Below are positions 28,236 through 36,439 of a DNA stretch of 64,000 nt, one piece after another. This DNA comes from Streptomyces spectabilis (GTDB taxonomy: Bacteria > Actinomycetota > Actinomycetes > Streptomycetales > Streptomycetaceae). The stretch is from assembly GCF_008704795.1 (NCBI RefSeq), contig NZ_CP023690.1, forward strand, positions 6,272,501-6,336,500. Reading direction: 5' to 3'. Each line of letters begins with the position of its first letter. Within the stretch, counting starts at the first letter, position 1. Both the position numbers and the translations under genes were made by a program. Under the pieces are notes generated by a model that was not told where the DNA came from, did not search any database, and saw nothing but the letters and a program-made list of their open reading frames with translations.

Positions 28236-29729
28236 ATGAGCTCCACCGCATCCACGCCGGACACCCTGACGCGCGACGCCCTGACCGTCCTCCAGCCCGG
28301 CTTCGGCGGGACCACCGCCCCCGACTGGCTGCTCCGCCACATCGGTGAGGGCCTGGCCGCCGTGGGCCTGTTCGGCCGCAACGTCCAGACGCCCGAGCAG
28401 GTGGCCGCGCTCACCGCCCAGCTGCGCGCCGAGCGCGAGGACCTCCTCGTCGCCATCGACGAGGAGAGCGGTGACGTCACCCGCCTCGAGGTGCGCACCG
28501 GCTCGTCCTTCCCCGGCAACCACGCGCTCGGCGCGGTGGACGACACCGCGCTCACCCGCGGCGTCGCCGCCGAGCTGGGGCGCCGCCTCGCCGAGTGCGG
28601 CGTCACCTTCAACTGGGCGCCGTCCGCGGACGTCAACTCCGACCCGGACAACCCGGTCATCGGCGTGCGCTCCTTCGGCGCCGACACCGACCTGGTGGCC
28701 CGGCACACCGCCGCCTACATCGAGGGCCTGCAGTCCTCCGGCGTCGCCGCCTGCGCCAAGCACTTCCCCGGCCACGGCGACACGGCGGTCGACTCGCACC
28801 ACGCCGTGCCGCACATCGGCGTCGACGCGGACGTCCTGAGCGCCCGCGAACTCGCCCCCTTCCGGGCCGCGATCGCCGCGGGCACCCGCGCCGTCATGAG
28901 CGCCCACATCAGCGTCCCGGCCCTCGACCCGGAGTACCCGGCGACGCTCTCGCGGCGCATCCTCACCGATGTGCTCCGCGGCGAGCTCGGCTTCGACGGC
29001 CTGATCGTCACCGACGGCATCGAGATGCAGGCCATCTCCTCGACGTACGGCATCGAGCGCGGCACCGTCCTCGCCATCGCCGCCGGCTGCGACGCCATCT
29101 GCGTCGGCGGCGGCCTCCACGACGAGCTGACGGTACGCCGTCTGCGCGACGCCCTCGTGTCGGCGGTCCGCGCGGGCGAGCTGCCCGAGGAGCGGCTCGC
29201 CGACGCGGCCGCCCGGGTCCGGGCGCTCGCGCACTGGACCTCGGTGTCGGGCGCGGCCGGGCGTTCGGGGGGCGTGCCCGACACCGAGATCGGCCTGCGC
29301 GCGGCCCGCCGCGCCCTGACGGTCACCCACAGCGAGACCTACGCGGGCCCGCTGACCAGCGCCCCCTACGTCGCCGCGCTCACACCGGTGGCCAACATCG
29401 CCGTCGGCGACGAGACCCCGTGGGGCGTCGCCGCCGAACTCGGCCGCCGTCTGCCCGGCACCGAGACCGGCTCCTTCACCGGTGCCGACGCGGGCCGCGA
29501 GGCCCTGGCCGCGGCGGGGGACCGGCGGATCGTCGCCGTCGTCCGCGACGCCCACCGCCACCCCTGGATGACGGCGGCCGTCGACCATCTGCTCGCCGCC
29601 CGCCCCGACACCATCGTGGTCGAGATGGGCGTCCCGCAGGCCAAGCCCACGGGCGCCCTCCACATCGCCACCCACGGCGCGGCCCGCGTCTGCGGCATCG
29701 CGGCGGCAGAGGCGATCACGGGCGCGTAG
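28236..29729 (+). CDS. dasD: Beta-N-acetylhexosaminidase, glycoside hydrolase family 3 (DasD)
   Basis: A GH3 enzyme of NagZ type that cleaves imported chitobiose to GlcNAc. In 497 residues it has FNWAPSADVNSDPDNPVIGVRSFG, the KHFPGHGDT substrate loop with the His-Asp acid/base segment VDSHHAVPHI, and LIVTDGIEMQAIS with the nucleophile Asp. There is no signal peptide, so it acts inside the cell on transported sugar. A C-terminal extra domain (from about residue 340) follows the TIM barrel. It is the last gene of dasABCD, followed by a strong terminator. Confidence 0.92.
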   Translation: MSSTASTPDTLTRDALTVLQPGFGGTTAPDWLLRHIGEGLAAVGLFGRNVQTPEQVAALTAQLRAEREDLLVAIDEESGDVTRLEVRTGSSFPGNHALGAVDDTALTRGVAAELGRRLAECGVTFNWAPSADVNSDPDNPVIGVRSFGADTDLVARHTAAYIEGLQSSGVAACAKHFPGHGDTAVDSHHAVPHIGVDADVLSARELAPFRAAIAAGTRAVMSAHISVPALDPEYPATLSRRILTDVLRGELGFDGLIVTDGIEMQAISSTYGIERGTVLAIAAGCDAICVGGGLHDELTVRRLRDALVSAVRAGELPEERLADAAARVRALAHWTSVSGAAGRSGGVPDTEIGLRAARRALTVTHSETYAGPLTSAPYVAALTPVANIAVGDETPWGVAAELGRRLPGTETGSFTGADAGREALAAAGDRRIVAVVRDAHRHPWMTAAVDHLLAARPDTIVVEMGVPQAKPTGALHIATHGAARVCGIAAAEAITGA

Positions 29730-29748
29730 CCGCACGCTCCGCCCTTGC

Positions 29749-29799
29749 GACGGCGCCGGGCCGCCCCACCCCTAGAGGGGAGGGCGGCCCGGCGCCGTC
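29749..29799. terminator. Bidirectional terminator between dasD and nagB
   Basis: A perfect 18-bp stem (29749-29766 with 29782-29799) closes a short loop that holds a further CCCCT/AGGGG. It lies between the convergent dasD and nagB ends and is among the strongest hairpins in the window. Confidence 0.9.
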
Positions 29800-29820
29800 G
29801 GTGTGCCCGGGGCCGGAGGC

Positions 29821-30606
29821 CTAGAGCCCCTGCCACGCAGGCTTGTTGGCGTACGTGTGCCGGAAGTAGTCCGCCAGCTTCAGCTTCGACGCCGCGGCCT
29901 CGTCCACCACGACCGTCGCGTGCGCGTGCAGCTGCAGCGCCGACGCGGGCACGATGGACGCCACCGGCCCCTCGACCGTGGCCGCCACGGCGTCCGCCTT
30001 GCCCTCGCCCGTCGCGAGCAGCACCAGGTGGCGCGCCTCCAGGATCGTGCCGATGCCCTGCGTGATGACGTGGTGCGGGACCTGGTCGATGTCGCCGTCG
30101 AAGAACCGCGCGTTGTCCACCCGGGTCTGCTCGGTCAGGGTCTTGATCCGCGTCCGCGAGGCAAGCGACGAACAGGGCTCGTTGAACCCGATGTGCCCGT
30201 CCGTGCCGATCCCGAGCAGCTGGAGGTCCACGCCGCCCGCCTCGGCGAGGGCGCGGTCGTACGCCTCGCAGGCGCCCTGTACGTCCTCGGCGCTGCCGTC
30301 CGGGCCCATGAAGGCCGCCTCGCTCAGACCGAGCGGCTCGACGACCTCCCGGAGCACCACCGAGCGGTACGACTCCGGGTGCCCGGCCGGAAGCCCGACG
30401 TACTCGTCGAGCTGGCAGATCCGCGCCCGCGCCACGTCCACGGCACCGTCGCGGACCTTGGCGGCCAGGGCCTCGTAGATGGGCAGCGGGGTCGAGCCGG
30501 TGGCGACACCGAGCAGGGCGTCAGGCTTACGGCGCACCAGGGCGGCCATGGCCTCCGCGATGAGCTCGCCGCCTGCCTTGGCGTCCGGGACGATGACAAC
30601 TTCCAC
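29821..30606 (-). CDS. nagB: Glucosamine-6-phosphate deaminase
   Basis: It converts GlcN-6-P to fructose-6-P and ammonia, feeding aminosugars into glycolysis and clearing the effector that releases DasR. At 261 residues it is a standard NagB-I: LLGVATGSTPLPIYEAL (phosphate loop), ICQLDEYVGLPAGHPESYR (catalytic Asp), LLGIGTDGHIGFNEP (His in the active site). Translation starts at GTG 30606. A dre site lies about 35 bp upstream, so it belongs to the DasR regulon. A SIS-domain gene diverges from the same region. Confidence 0.95.
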   Translation of the reverse strand: MEVVIVPDAKAGGELIAEAMAALVRRKPDALLGVATGSTPLPIYEALAAKVRDGAVDVARARICQLDEYVGLPAGHPESYRSVVLREVVEPLGLSEAAFMGPDGSAEDVQGACEAYDRALAEAGGVDLQLLGIGTDGHIGFNEPCSSLASRTRIKTLTEQTRVDNARFFDGDIDQVPHHVITQGIGTILEARHLVLLATGEGKADAVAATVEGPVASIVPASALQLHAHATVVVDEAAASKLKLADYFRHTYANKPAWQGL

Positions 30607-30638
30607 GCTGGGCCTGCCGATCTGGAGAAGGGGGACGG

Positions 30639-30654
30639 TGTGGTATAGACCAAT
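30639..30654. promoter_or_regulatory. DasR-responsive element (dre) before nagB
   Basis: TGTGGTATAGACCAAT contains the core TGGTATAGACCA, one base from the dre consensus. It lies 33-48 bp upstream of the nagB GTG on the opposite side from the coding start, a typical repressor position. Confidence 0.88.
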
Positions 30655-31002
30655 CTAGCAGAGCTGACCCCCTGGAGCGCAGCCCTCTCACACCCATGCT
30701 TCCGGCTCCGTGCCCACCACGCCCGGCGAGCGAGGACACGCTCCGGAGCCCGCCGGGGCCCGCCCGGGCGCCCCGCAGCCCACCACCCGCCCACAGCGGC
30801 CAGGCCGAGGCTGCCCGAGGCCGGGGCGCCGCCCGAGCCCAGGCCGGTGGAACGGAGGCCGGCACGCCCGACACCGGCGAAGCCCCCCCCGAGCCCTGGC
30901 GAACAAGGCCCTCCCCGAGGAGCCCCGGCGAACCAGCCGCGCCAGGCCCCGGCGGACGAAGCGCCCCCGAGCTCCCGAGCCCCCGCGAACGTGAACAAGG
31001 AG

Positions 31003-31020
31003 CGCTCCCGGCCGGGAGCG
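31003..31020. repeat. Perfect 18-base palindrome upstream of the SIS gene
   Basis: CGCTCCCGGCCGGGAGCG stands 15 bp before ATG 31036. In RNA it would form a 7-9 bp hairpin that could mask the weak ribosome site; as DNA it could be an operator. Confidence 0.5.
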
Positions 31021-31035
31021 AGCAGAGTGGTACGC

Positions 31036-32106
31036 ATGACCGTGACCCCCTCCTCCCCGTACAGCGAGCAGCCGGGCCGCATCATGTCCCGGGAGATGGC
31101 CGAGCAGCCCGACGTGCTGCGACGCATCCTCGACAGCGGCGCGCCCCGGATCCGCAGGACCGCCGAAGAGGTCGCGGCGAAGCACCCCCGCTTCGTGCTG
31201 CTCACCGCCCGCGGCACCTCCGACCACGCCGCGCTCTACGCCAAGTACCTCCTCGAAGTCCGTCTCGGCCTGCCCTGCGGGCTGACCTCCATGTCCACGA
31301 CCACGGCCTACGCGGCCAAGCCCGATCTGCGGGACGTCCTGGTCATCACCGTGAGCCAGTCGGGCGGGTCACCGGACCTGGTGGCCTCCACCCAGGCCGC
31401 CCGCGAGGCCGGCGCCGTCACCCTCGCCGTCACCAACAACCCGGACTCGCCCCTCGCGGCCGTCTCCGAGCACCACATCGACATCCTCGCGGGCCCGGAG
31501 AAGGCCCTCCCCGCGACCAAGACCTACACGGCGTCCCTGCTCGCCCTGTACCTCTTCGTCGAGGGCCTGCGCGGGAGCGACGGCGCACAGGCCGGTGCCC
31601 TGCCCGGCCTCGCCGCGGACCTCCTGGCGCGCCACGACGAGATCCGCACCCTCGCCGCGCGCTACCGCTTCGCCGAACGCATGGTGATCACCTCGCGCGG
31701 CTACGGCTACCCCACCGCCAAGGAGGCCGCCCTGAAGCTGATGGAGACCAGCTACATCCCCGCCCTCGCCTACTCCGGCGCCGACCTCCTGCACGGCCCC
31801 CTCGCCATGGTCGACAACATCTCGCCGGTCATCGCGGTGGTCACGGACGGCAGGGGAGGGGAGGCGCTCCAGCCCGTGCTCGACCGGCTGCGCGGCCGCG
31901 GCGCCGACCTGGTGGTCATCGGCCCCAAGGCCCAGGTCGAGCAGGCGTCCGCCGGATTCGTGCTGCCGACCGAGGACGTGGCCGAGGAACTCCAGCCGAT
32001 CCTGGAGATCATCCCCCTGCAACTCCTCGCCTACGAGGTCACCATCGCCCGCGGCCAGGACCCGGACGCGCCCAGGGCACTGGCCAAGGTGACGGAGACC
32101 CGCTGA
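31036..32106 (+). CDS. SIS-domain sugar isomerase (GlmS/AgaS-like)
   Basis: A 356-residue protein with two SIS sugar-phosphate domains, as in the isomerase half of GlmS but without the glutaminase half. Motifs: IMSREMAEQPDVLRRIL, LLTARGTSDHAALYAKYLLE, VITVSQSGGSPDLVAS, KTYTASLLALYLF and VITSRGYGYPTAKEAALKLMETSYI. It may act as a second aminosugar-phosphate deaminase or isomerase, given nagB beside it. ATG 31036 lacks a strong ribosome site; GTG 30991 upstream is in frame. A perfect palindrome precedes the start. Confidence 0.85.
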   Translation: MTVTPSSPYSEQPGRIMSREMAEQPDVLRRILDSGAPRIRRTAEEVAAKHPRFVLLTARGTSDHAALYAKYLLEVRLGLPCGLTSMSTTTAYAAKPDLRDVLVITVSQSGGSPDLVASTQAAREAGAVTLAVTNNPDSPLAAVSEHHIDILAGPEKALPATKTYTASLLALYLFVEGLRGSDGAQAGALPGLAADLLARHDEIRTLAARYRFAERMVITSRGYGYPTAKEAALKLMETSYIPALAYSGADLLHGPLAMVDNISPVIAVVTDGRGGEALQPVLDRLRGRGADLVVIGPKAQVEQASAGFVLPTEDVAEELQPILEIIPLQLLAYEVTIARGQDPDAPRALAKVTETR

Positions 32107-32147
32107 GCGACCGGGGCCCCACCCCGCCGCGGCCGGGCCCTGAGCCC

Positions 32148-32990
32148 TCAGGCCAGCGAGCCTCCCGTGGCGTCGAGCCACTGGCCCGTCACCCAGCGGC
32201 CGTCCGGCGAGGCGAGGAACGCGACCACGTCGGCTATGTCCTCCACCGTGCCGACCTTGCCGAGGGCGGACAGCGCCGCCGCGCCCGCCCGCGCCGCCTC
32301 GTTCTCCTCGCCGCGCAGCCAGGCGGCGTTGACGTCCGTGTCCACGACGCCCGGGGCGACCGAGTTCACCGTGATGCCGCGAGGGCCCAGGACCTTCGAC
32401 AGATTCCGCGTGAAGACGTCCAGGGCGCCCTTCGTCATCGCGTACGTCAGGATGTCCGGCATGACGGCGGCGCGGGAGACGCCGGACGAGATGTTGATGA
32501 TCCGGCCGCCGTCGCGCAGGCGCTCCGTGGCGAGCTGCGTGATGAAGTACGGCGCCTTGGTGTTCACCGCGAAGAGCCGGTCGAACTCCGCCTCGTCGGT
32601 GTCCGCGAAGGGGCGTGACGTGCCGATGCCCGCGTTGTTCACCAGGATGTCGACGCCGTCCGCGTGGGCGTCGAACGCCGTCCACAGCGCCTCGGCGTCC
32701 CCCGGCCTCCCGAGCTCCGCGCCGATCGCGAACGCCGAGCCGCCTGCCCGCTCGATCGCCGCCACCGTCTCCTTCGCGGCCGCCTCGTTGCTGCCGTAGT
32801 GCACGGCGACGCGGGCGCCGTCCCGGCCGAGCCGCTCGGCGATGCCCCGCCCGATGCCCCGGCTGCCGCCCGTGACGAGCGCGGTCCTTCCGGCGAGCCG
32901 CCCCGCCGCAGATCCGGCCGTGCGGCCGGCCTCCCCCGGCGCCGCCTCCCCGGAAGCCGTCCCCGTCGCATTCCCCTTCGACGCACCCAT
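32148..32990 (-). CDS. Short-chain dehydrogenase/reductase
   Basis: A 280-residue SDR oxidoreductase. After a 30-residue Ala/Gly-rich tail it shows the cofactor loop TGGSRGIGRGIAERL, NNAG at DILVNNAGIG, the catalytic Ser in INISSG and YAMTK for the Tyr/Lys pair, and ends in TGQWLDATGG. The cofactor loop and following HYGSN suggest NADP(H). The substrate is unknown. It is divergent from a TetR gene across 95 bp that hold two related palindromes, so the TetR protein probably controls it. Confidence 0.9.
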   Translation of the reverse strand: MGASKGNATGTASGEAAPGEAGRTAGSAAGRLAGRTALVTGGSRGIGRGIAERLGRDGARVAVHYGSNEAAAKETVAAIERAGGSAFAIGAELGRPGDAEALWTAFDAHADGVDILVNNAGIGTSRPFADTDEAEFDRLFAVNTKAPYFITQLATERLRDGGRIINISSGVSRAAVMPDILTYAMTKGALDVFTRNLSKVLGPRGITVNSVAPGVVDTDVNAAWLRGEENEAARAGAAALSALGKVGTVEDIADVVAFLASPDGRWVTGQWLDATGGSLA

Positions 32991-33013
32991 GATCAGGCGC
33001 CCCCCTCTTTCTC

Positions 33014-33072
33014 TAGCGGTCGCTACACAAAGACCATACCCGATCTCCTTCCCGCTTTTCTAGTGCCCGCTA
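33014..33072. promoter_or_regulatory. Paired palindromic operators between the SDR and TetR genes
   Basis: TAGCGGTCGCTA at 33014-33025 and TAGTGCCCGCTA at 33061-33072 are related imperfect repeats with TAGCG/CGCTA arms, 47 bp apart. Each lies near one start codon, the pattern expected for TetR autoregulation and control of the divergent SDR. Confidence 0.75.
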
Positions 33073-33085
33073 TAGAATTTTTCCC

Positions 33086-33703
33086 ATGGCGACGAAACAG
33101 CGAGGCAGGCCCCGCTCCTTCGACCGCGAGACGGCCCTGGAGAAGGCCCTGCGCACGTTCTGGGAGCAGGGGTACGAGACGACGTCCGTCTCCGACCTCA
33201 CCCGCGAGCTGGGCATCGGCGCGCCGAGCCTGTACGCGGCCTTCGGCGACAAGCGGACCCTGTTCGCGGAGGTCCTGCAGCGCTACGCGGTCTCGTACGG
33301 AGCCTTCGGCGCCCGCGCGATGGACGAGGAGCCGACCGCCCGCGCGGGCGTCGAGCGCATGCTGCGCGAGGCAGCCGCGGAGTACACGGACCCGTCGCAT
33401 CCGCACGGCTGCCTCGTCATCCACGCCGCGGTCAACTGCGCGACGCCCGAGGTCGAGCAGACCCTGCGCGACCAGCGCAACGCGAACATCGCCTCGTTCG
33501 AGGACCGGATCAAGGCGGCCGTCGCGAGCGGCGAACTGCCCCGGGACACGGACGCGGCGGCGCTCGCCCGCTATGTGGGCGCCGTCCTGCAGGGCCTGTC
33601 CCAGCAGTCGAGGGACGGTGCCACTCGCGAGGAGCTGGAGGCCGTCGCGGAGATGTCGATGCGGGCCTGGCCCGCGTCCGAACCGGTGGGCTCCACGCAC
33701 TGA
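33086..33703 (+). CDS. TetR/AcrR-family transcriptional regulator
   Basis: A 205-residue repressor with the N-terminal helix-turn-helix ALEKALRTFWEQGYETTSVSDLTRELGIGAPSLYAAFGDKRTLF. The C-terminal ligand domain has a Cys near HGCLVIHAAVNCATPEV, a pattern of the YjdC-like TetR group. It starts at ATG 33086 without a clear ribosome site, so the message may be nearly leaderless. It is divergent from the SDR gene with two shared operators. The ligand is unknown. Confidence 0.9.
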   Translation: MATKQRGRPRSFDRETALEKALRTFWEQGYETTSVSDLTRELGIGAPSLYAAFGDKRTLFAEVLQRYAVSYGAFGARAMDEEPTARAGVERMLREAAAEYTDPSHPHGCLVIHAAVNCATPEVEQTLRDQRNANIASFEDRIKAAVASGELPRDTDAAALARYVGAVLQGLSQQSRDGATREELEAVAEMSMRAWPASEPVGSTH

Positions 33704-33705
33704 GA

Positions 33706-33869
33706 GTGGATTCCGTGCGCCGAGCGCGGGTTCCCCGCGCCGAGAGCGGGTTCCCGCGCCGAGGTGGCGTGTCCTCGCACCGAGCCGCGTGTCCTCGCAC
33801 CGAGGCCGCGTGTCCTCGCACCGAGGCCGCGCGTTTCCGCACCGAGGCCGCGTGTCCCAGGGCCCTCGC
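33706..33869. repeat. Tandem array of eight 20-21 bp hairpin-containing units
   Basis: The array begins 3 bp after the TetR stop. Units start with GCG and end in CCGAG plus a few bases. The central ones (33767-33828) are nearly identical (GCGTGTCCTCGCACCGAGGCC), while units at 33706-33766 and after 33829 have drifted. Each central unit contains CCTCG/CGAGG inverted halves, so RNA or single-stranded DNA would form a row of small hairpins. It precedes the scr5239-like RNA. No gene is present. Confidence 0.85.
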
Positions 33870-33913
33870 GCGCGGCGCGACAACAAACATCCCCCCGTAC
33901 GTAGACAGACGCG

Positions 33914-33929
33914 AATGGTCTAGTCCACA
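33914..33929 (+). promoter_or_regulatory. DasR-responsive element overlapping the sRNA promoter
   Basis: AATGGTCTAGTCCACA contains TGGTCTAGTCCA, one base away from the perfect dre core. It sits directly before a TATAAG (33938-33943) that could be a -10 box. A repressor bound here would block the RNA that begins near 33950. Confidence 0.8.
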
Positions 33930-33949
33930 ATGCGGGGTATAAGCTCCGC

Positions 33950-34108
33950 CCTCCCCGCACAGGAGAGCGGACCGAGGAACCGGCGCTCTCTGCCCTGACC
34001 GCGTCGGCTTCTCCCGAATCGGCGGCCGATACCGCACAGTCCGGCCGCCGATGCACCAAAGGGCTGCGGTGTTGGGGACGGGTTGAGGGTCCCGCCCTGG
34101 CGCCGCGG
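33950..34108 (+). ncRNA. scr5239: Probable small regulatory RNA, scr5239-like
   Basis: In S. coelicolor a conserved 159-nt sRNA named scr5239 is encoded directly upstream of the histidine kinase SCO5239, is repressed by DasR and acts on agarase, methionine and central-carbon genes (recalled from the literature). Here the same position has a dre site, a TATAAG box and two clear stems: GAGAGCG/CGCTCTC at 33963-33990 and ATCGGCGGCCG/CGGCCGCCGAT at 34018-34052. No open frame explains the region. The 5' end is estimated from the -10 box and the 3' end from the published length, so the edges are approximate. Confidence 0.7.
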
Positions 34109-34188
34109 CCCGTCGGCGCGCCGACCGCCCCCGCGCGCGGGGGAGCGGCCCCCGGACCCCGCCCGGACCGCCAGGTACGCTCGCACAT

Positions 34189-35664
34189 GTGCCCTCCATG
34201 AACGACCTCGTACGCCAGCACACAGCCCTCGGCGACTCCGACCTCGAGTGGCTGCACCTGCTGGTCTCGGAGTGGCAGCTGCTCTCCGACCTGTCCTTCG
34301 CCGACCTCGTCCTGTGGGTCCCCACGCGCGACGGCACCCGCTATGTCTCCGTGGCGCAGATGCGGCCCAACACCGGCCCCACCTCCTACCAGGACGACAT
34401 GGTCGGCCACCTCGTCCCGCGCGGCCGCCGCCCGCTCCTCGACGCCGCCCTCGACGAGGGCCGCATCGTGCGCGAGGGCGACCCGGAGTGGCGCGAGGAG
34501 GTCCCCGTCCGGGTCGAGTCCATCCCCGTACGCAGGGAAGGGCGCGTCCTCGGCGTCATCGCCCGCAACACCAACCTCCTTACGGTGCGCACCCCTTCCC
34601 GCCTTGAGCTCACCTACCTCCAGTCGGCCTCCGACCTGGCGCAGATGATCGCGGCGGGCTCCTTCCCGTTCCCCGACCAGCAGGTCGACATGGACGCCTC
34701 CCCGCGCGTGGGGGACGGTCTGATCCGTCTCGACGCGGACGGCATCGTGCAGTACGCGTCCCCCAACGCCCTGTCCGCGTACCACCGCCTCGGCCTGGCC
34801 GCCGACCTCGTGGGCCACCACCTGGGCAAGGCGACCGCCGAACTCGCCCCGTCCCGGGGGCCGGTGGACGAGGCGCTGATCAAGCTCGCCAGCGGCTGGG
34901 CGCCCCGCGAGTTCGAGATCGAGGGCGGCGACGGCGTGATCCAGCTGCGCGCCATCCCGCTCAAGCCCAAGGGTCCGCGCATCGGTTCGCTCGTGCTGCT
35001 GCGCGACGTCACCGAACTGCGTCGCCGCGAGCGCGAGTTGATCACCAAGGACGCCACCATCCGGGAGATCCACCACCGGGTGAAGAACAACCTCCAGACG
35101 GTCGCCGCCCTGCTGCGCCTCCAGGCGCGCCGCATCGACTCCGTCTCGGGCCGCGAGGCGCTCGAAGAGGCGGTCCGCCGCGTGGGCTCCATCGCCATCG
35201 TCCACGAGACGCTCTCGCAGAACCTCGACGAGCGCGTGGAGTTCGACGACATCGCCGACCGCGTCCTCGCGATGGTCGCGGAGATCTCGCCCGGCAAGGT
35301 GACGGGCCGCCGCACGGGCCGCTTCGGCATCCTCGACGCCGAGGTCGCCACGCCGCTGTCGATGGTGCTCACCGAGATCCTGCAGAACGCCCTGGAGCAC
35401 GGCTTCCGCGAGGGCGACACGGGCACCGTCGAGGTGTCCGCGGTGCGCGGCGGCACCACCAAGGAGGCCCGGCTGCTGATCACCGTCCAGGACGACGGCG
35501 TCGGTCTTCCGGAAGGATTCGATCCGCATCGCACCGGCAATCTGGGCCTGCAAATCGTCCGTACGCTCGTCGAGGGCGAGCTGGGCGGCACCTTCGACAT
35601 GGTCCGCGCTCCGGAGCGCGGCACGCGCGTCGTCCTCGACATCCCGGTACGCGCCGACAAGTGA
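34189..35664 (+). CDS. Sensor histidine kinase, PdtaS family (GAF-PAS-HisKA_2)
   Basis: A soluble 491-residue kinase with an N-terminal GAF-like region (about 1-155), a PAS domain (about 175-280), a HisKA_2 phosphoacceptor motif EIHHRVKNNLQT (His295/296) and an HATPase domain (NALEHGF, DDGVGLPEGFDP, GNLGLQIV, GTRVVLDI). In mycobacteria PdtaS phosphorylates the RNA-binding antiterminator PdtaR and lies next to whiB1. Here wblE, the whiB1 counterpart, follows convergently. GTG 34189 or ATG 34198 could start translation; the spacer upstream holds an sRNA. No response regulator is in the window. Confidence 0.92.
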   Translation: MPSMNDLVRQHTALGDSDLEWLHLLVSEWQLLSDLSFADLVLWVPTRDGTRYVSVAQMRPNTGPTSYQDDMVGHLVPRGRRPLLDAALDEGRIVREGDPEWREEVPVRVESIPVRREGRVLGVIARNTNLLTVRTPSRLELTYLQSASDLAQMIAAGSFPFPDQQVDMDASPRVGDGLIRLDADGIVQYASPNALSAYHRLGLAADLVGHHLGKATAELAPSRGPVDEALIKLASGWAPREFEIEGGDGVIQLRAIPLKPKGPRIGSLVLLRDVTELRRRERELITKDATIREIHHRVKNNLQTVAALLRLQARRIDSVSGREALEEAVRRVGSIAIVHETLSQNLDERVEFDDIADRVLAMVAEISPGKVTGRRTGRFGILDAEVATPLSMVLTEILQNALEHGFREGDTGTVEVSAVRGGTTKEARLLITVQDDGVGLPEGFDPHRTGNLGLQIVRTLVEGELGGTFDMVRAPERGTRVVLDIPVRADK

Positions 35665-35719
35665 CGCCGGGCGCGCACCGCGGCGAGCCCCGGAAGCCCT
35701 GAGCGGGCGCGCACAGCGA

Positions 35720-35750
35720 GAAGCCCCGGACCGATTCGGTCCGGGGCTTC
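35720..35750. terminator. Bidirectional terminator between the kinase and wblE
   Basis: GAAGCCCCGGACCG at 35720-35733 pairs perfectly with CGGTCCGGGGCTTC at 35737-35750, with a three-base loop followed by TCGTT. It separates two convergent genes. Confidence 0.9.
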
Positions 35751-35861
35751 TCGTTCACGTTGCGATGCGCACCGGGGGTACTGCGCGGCTGCGGCTCGGG
35801 GGCGGGGGTTGCGTACGCGCTGTACGCGCCGCCGGGCTCAGGCTCGTGTGGGGCGTGGGCG

Positions 35862-36119
35862 TCAGGCGCTGGCCTGGCGCGCCCGGTTGCGGGCGGCGCG
35901 GCGCTTCATCGCGCGGCGCTCGTCCTCGCTGAGGCCACCCCAGACGCCGGAGTCCTGGCCGGACTCGAGCGCCCACTGCAGGCACTGCTCAATGACAGGG
36001 CAGCGACGGCAGACGGCCTTGGCTTCCTCGATCTGCAGCAGCGCAGGACCGGTGTTGCCGATGGGGAAGAAGAGCTCGGGGTCTTCCTCGCGGCAAACGG
36101 CGTTGTGACGCCAGTCCAT
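35862..36119 (-). CDS. wblE: WhiB-family iron-sulfur regulator WblE
   Basis: An 85-residue 4Fe-4S protein orthologous by context and sequence to mycobacterial WhiB1, an NO-sensitive partner of the primary sigma factor. Four cysteines occur in the Wbl pattern (AVCREED, then AVCRRCPVIEQC), followed by GVWGGLSEDERR (the G[VI]WGG turn) and a basic C-terminal DNA-binding tail RRAARNRARQ. ATG 36119 follows GGAGAGG at a good distance. It is preceded by a long leader region of about 320 bp. Confidence 0.95.
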   Translation of the reverse strand: MDWRHNAVCREEDPELFFPIGNTGPALLQIEEAKAVCRRCPVIEQCLQWALESGQDSGVWGGLSEDERRAMKRRAARNRARQASA

Positions 36120-36439
36120 GGCTGCTACCTCTCCTTGGGTCTTACATGCAGGGTGCTTGTGAATGTGAACGCTTTCACGAATCCCTCCGCGCGGGAAGGG
36201 CCGACTCCCAGTTGCCTGGTGTGGACCTTGTGGTGAGAGGAGGGGTTCTGGCGGTCTGTAGAGGCCGGTGTTGCGGGCCGTCCCGATCGCCACCTAGAGA
36301 TTCGCAAACCTCGGCGGCGGATACAACCCCTTCCGGAAAGTTTTTTTTGATTCCTCAGTGTCGACTGGGTCACAGCCGTACTTCCATGGGGTGGATCCTG
36401 GCCTAAACGTTCGAGTGAAAGGACTTTAGGCCCTTCCAC
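36120..36439. other. wblE upstream region
   Basis: About 320 bp with no gene and lower GC than its surroundings, including a run of eight T at about 36344. It holds GTGAACGCTTTCAC (36166-36179), an inverted repeat close to the wblE start. It is the likely promoter and regulatory region of wblE. I found no exact SigR site (the nearest GGAAT/GTT pair is spaced 22). Confidence 0.6.

Larger units (their letters stand above)
30607..31035. other. Intergenic region between nagB and the SIS gene
   Basis: About 430 bp of very GC-rich, Pro-codon-like sequence without a convincing gene. It contains the dre site near nagB and, just before the SIS gene, a perfect 18-base palindrome at 31003-31020. Purine/pyrimidine bias makes long open frames by chance here. 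Confidence 0.5.

Noticed and set aside
30696..31035. Proline-rich frames in the nagB/SIS gap as a real gene
   Set aside because: No ribosome site or family, amino-acid composition follows raw GC content, and a dre site and palindrome occupy the region.
33706..33869. CRISPR array
   Set aside because: The units are contiguous 20-21 bp repeats without unique spacers, and no cas genes are present.
36340..36370. SigR promoter upstream of wblE
   Set aside because: GGAAT and GTT occur on the minus strand but are spaced by 22 bases, outside the usual 16-19.
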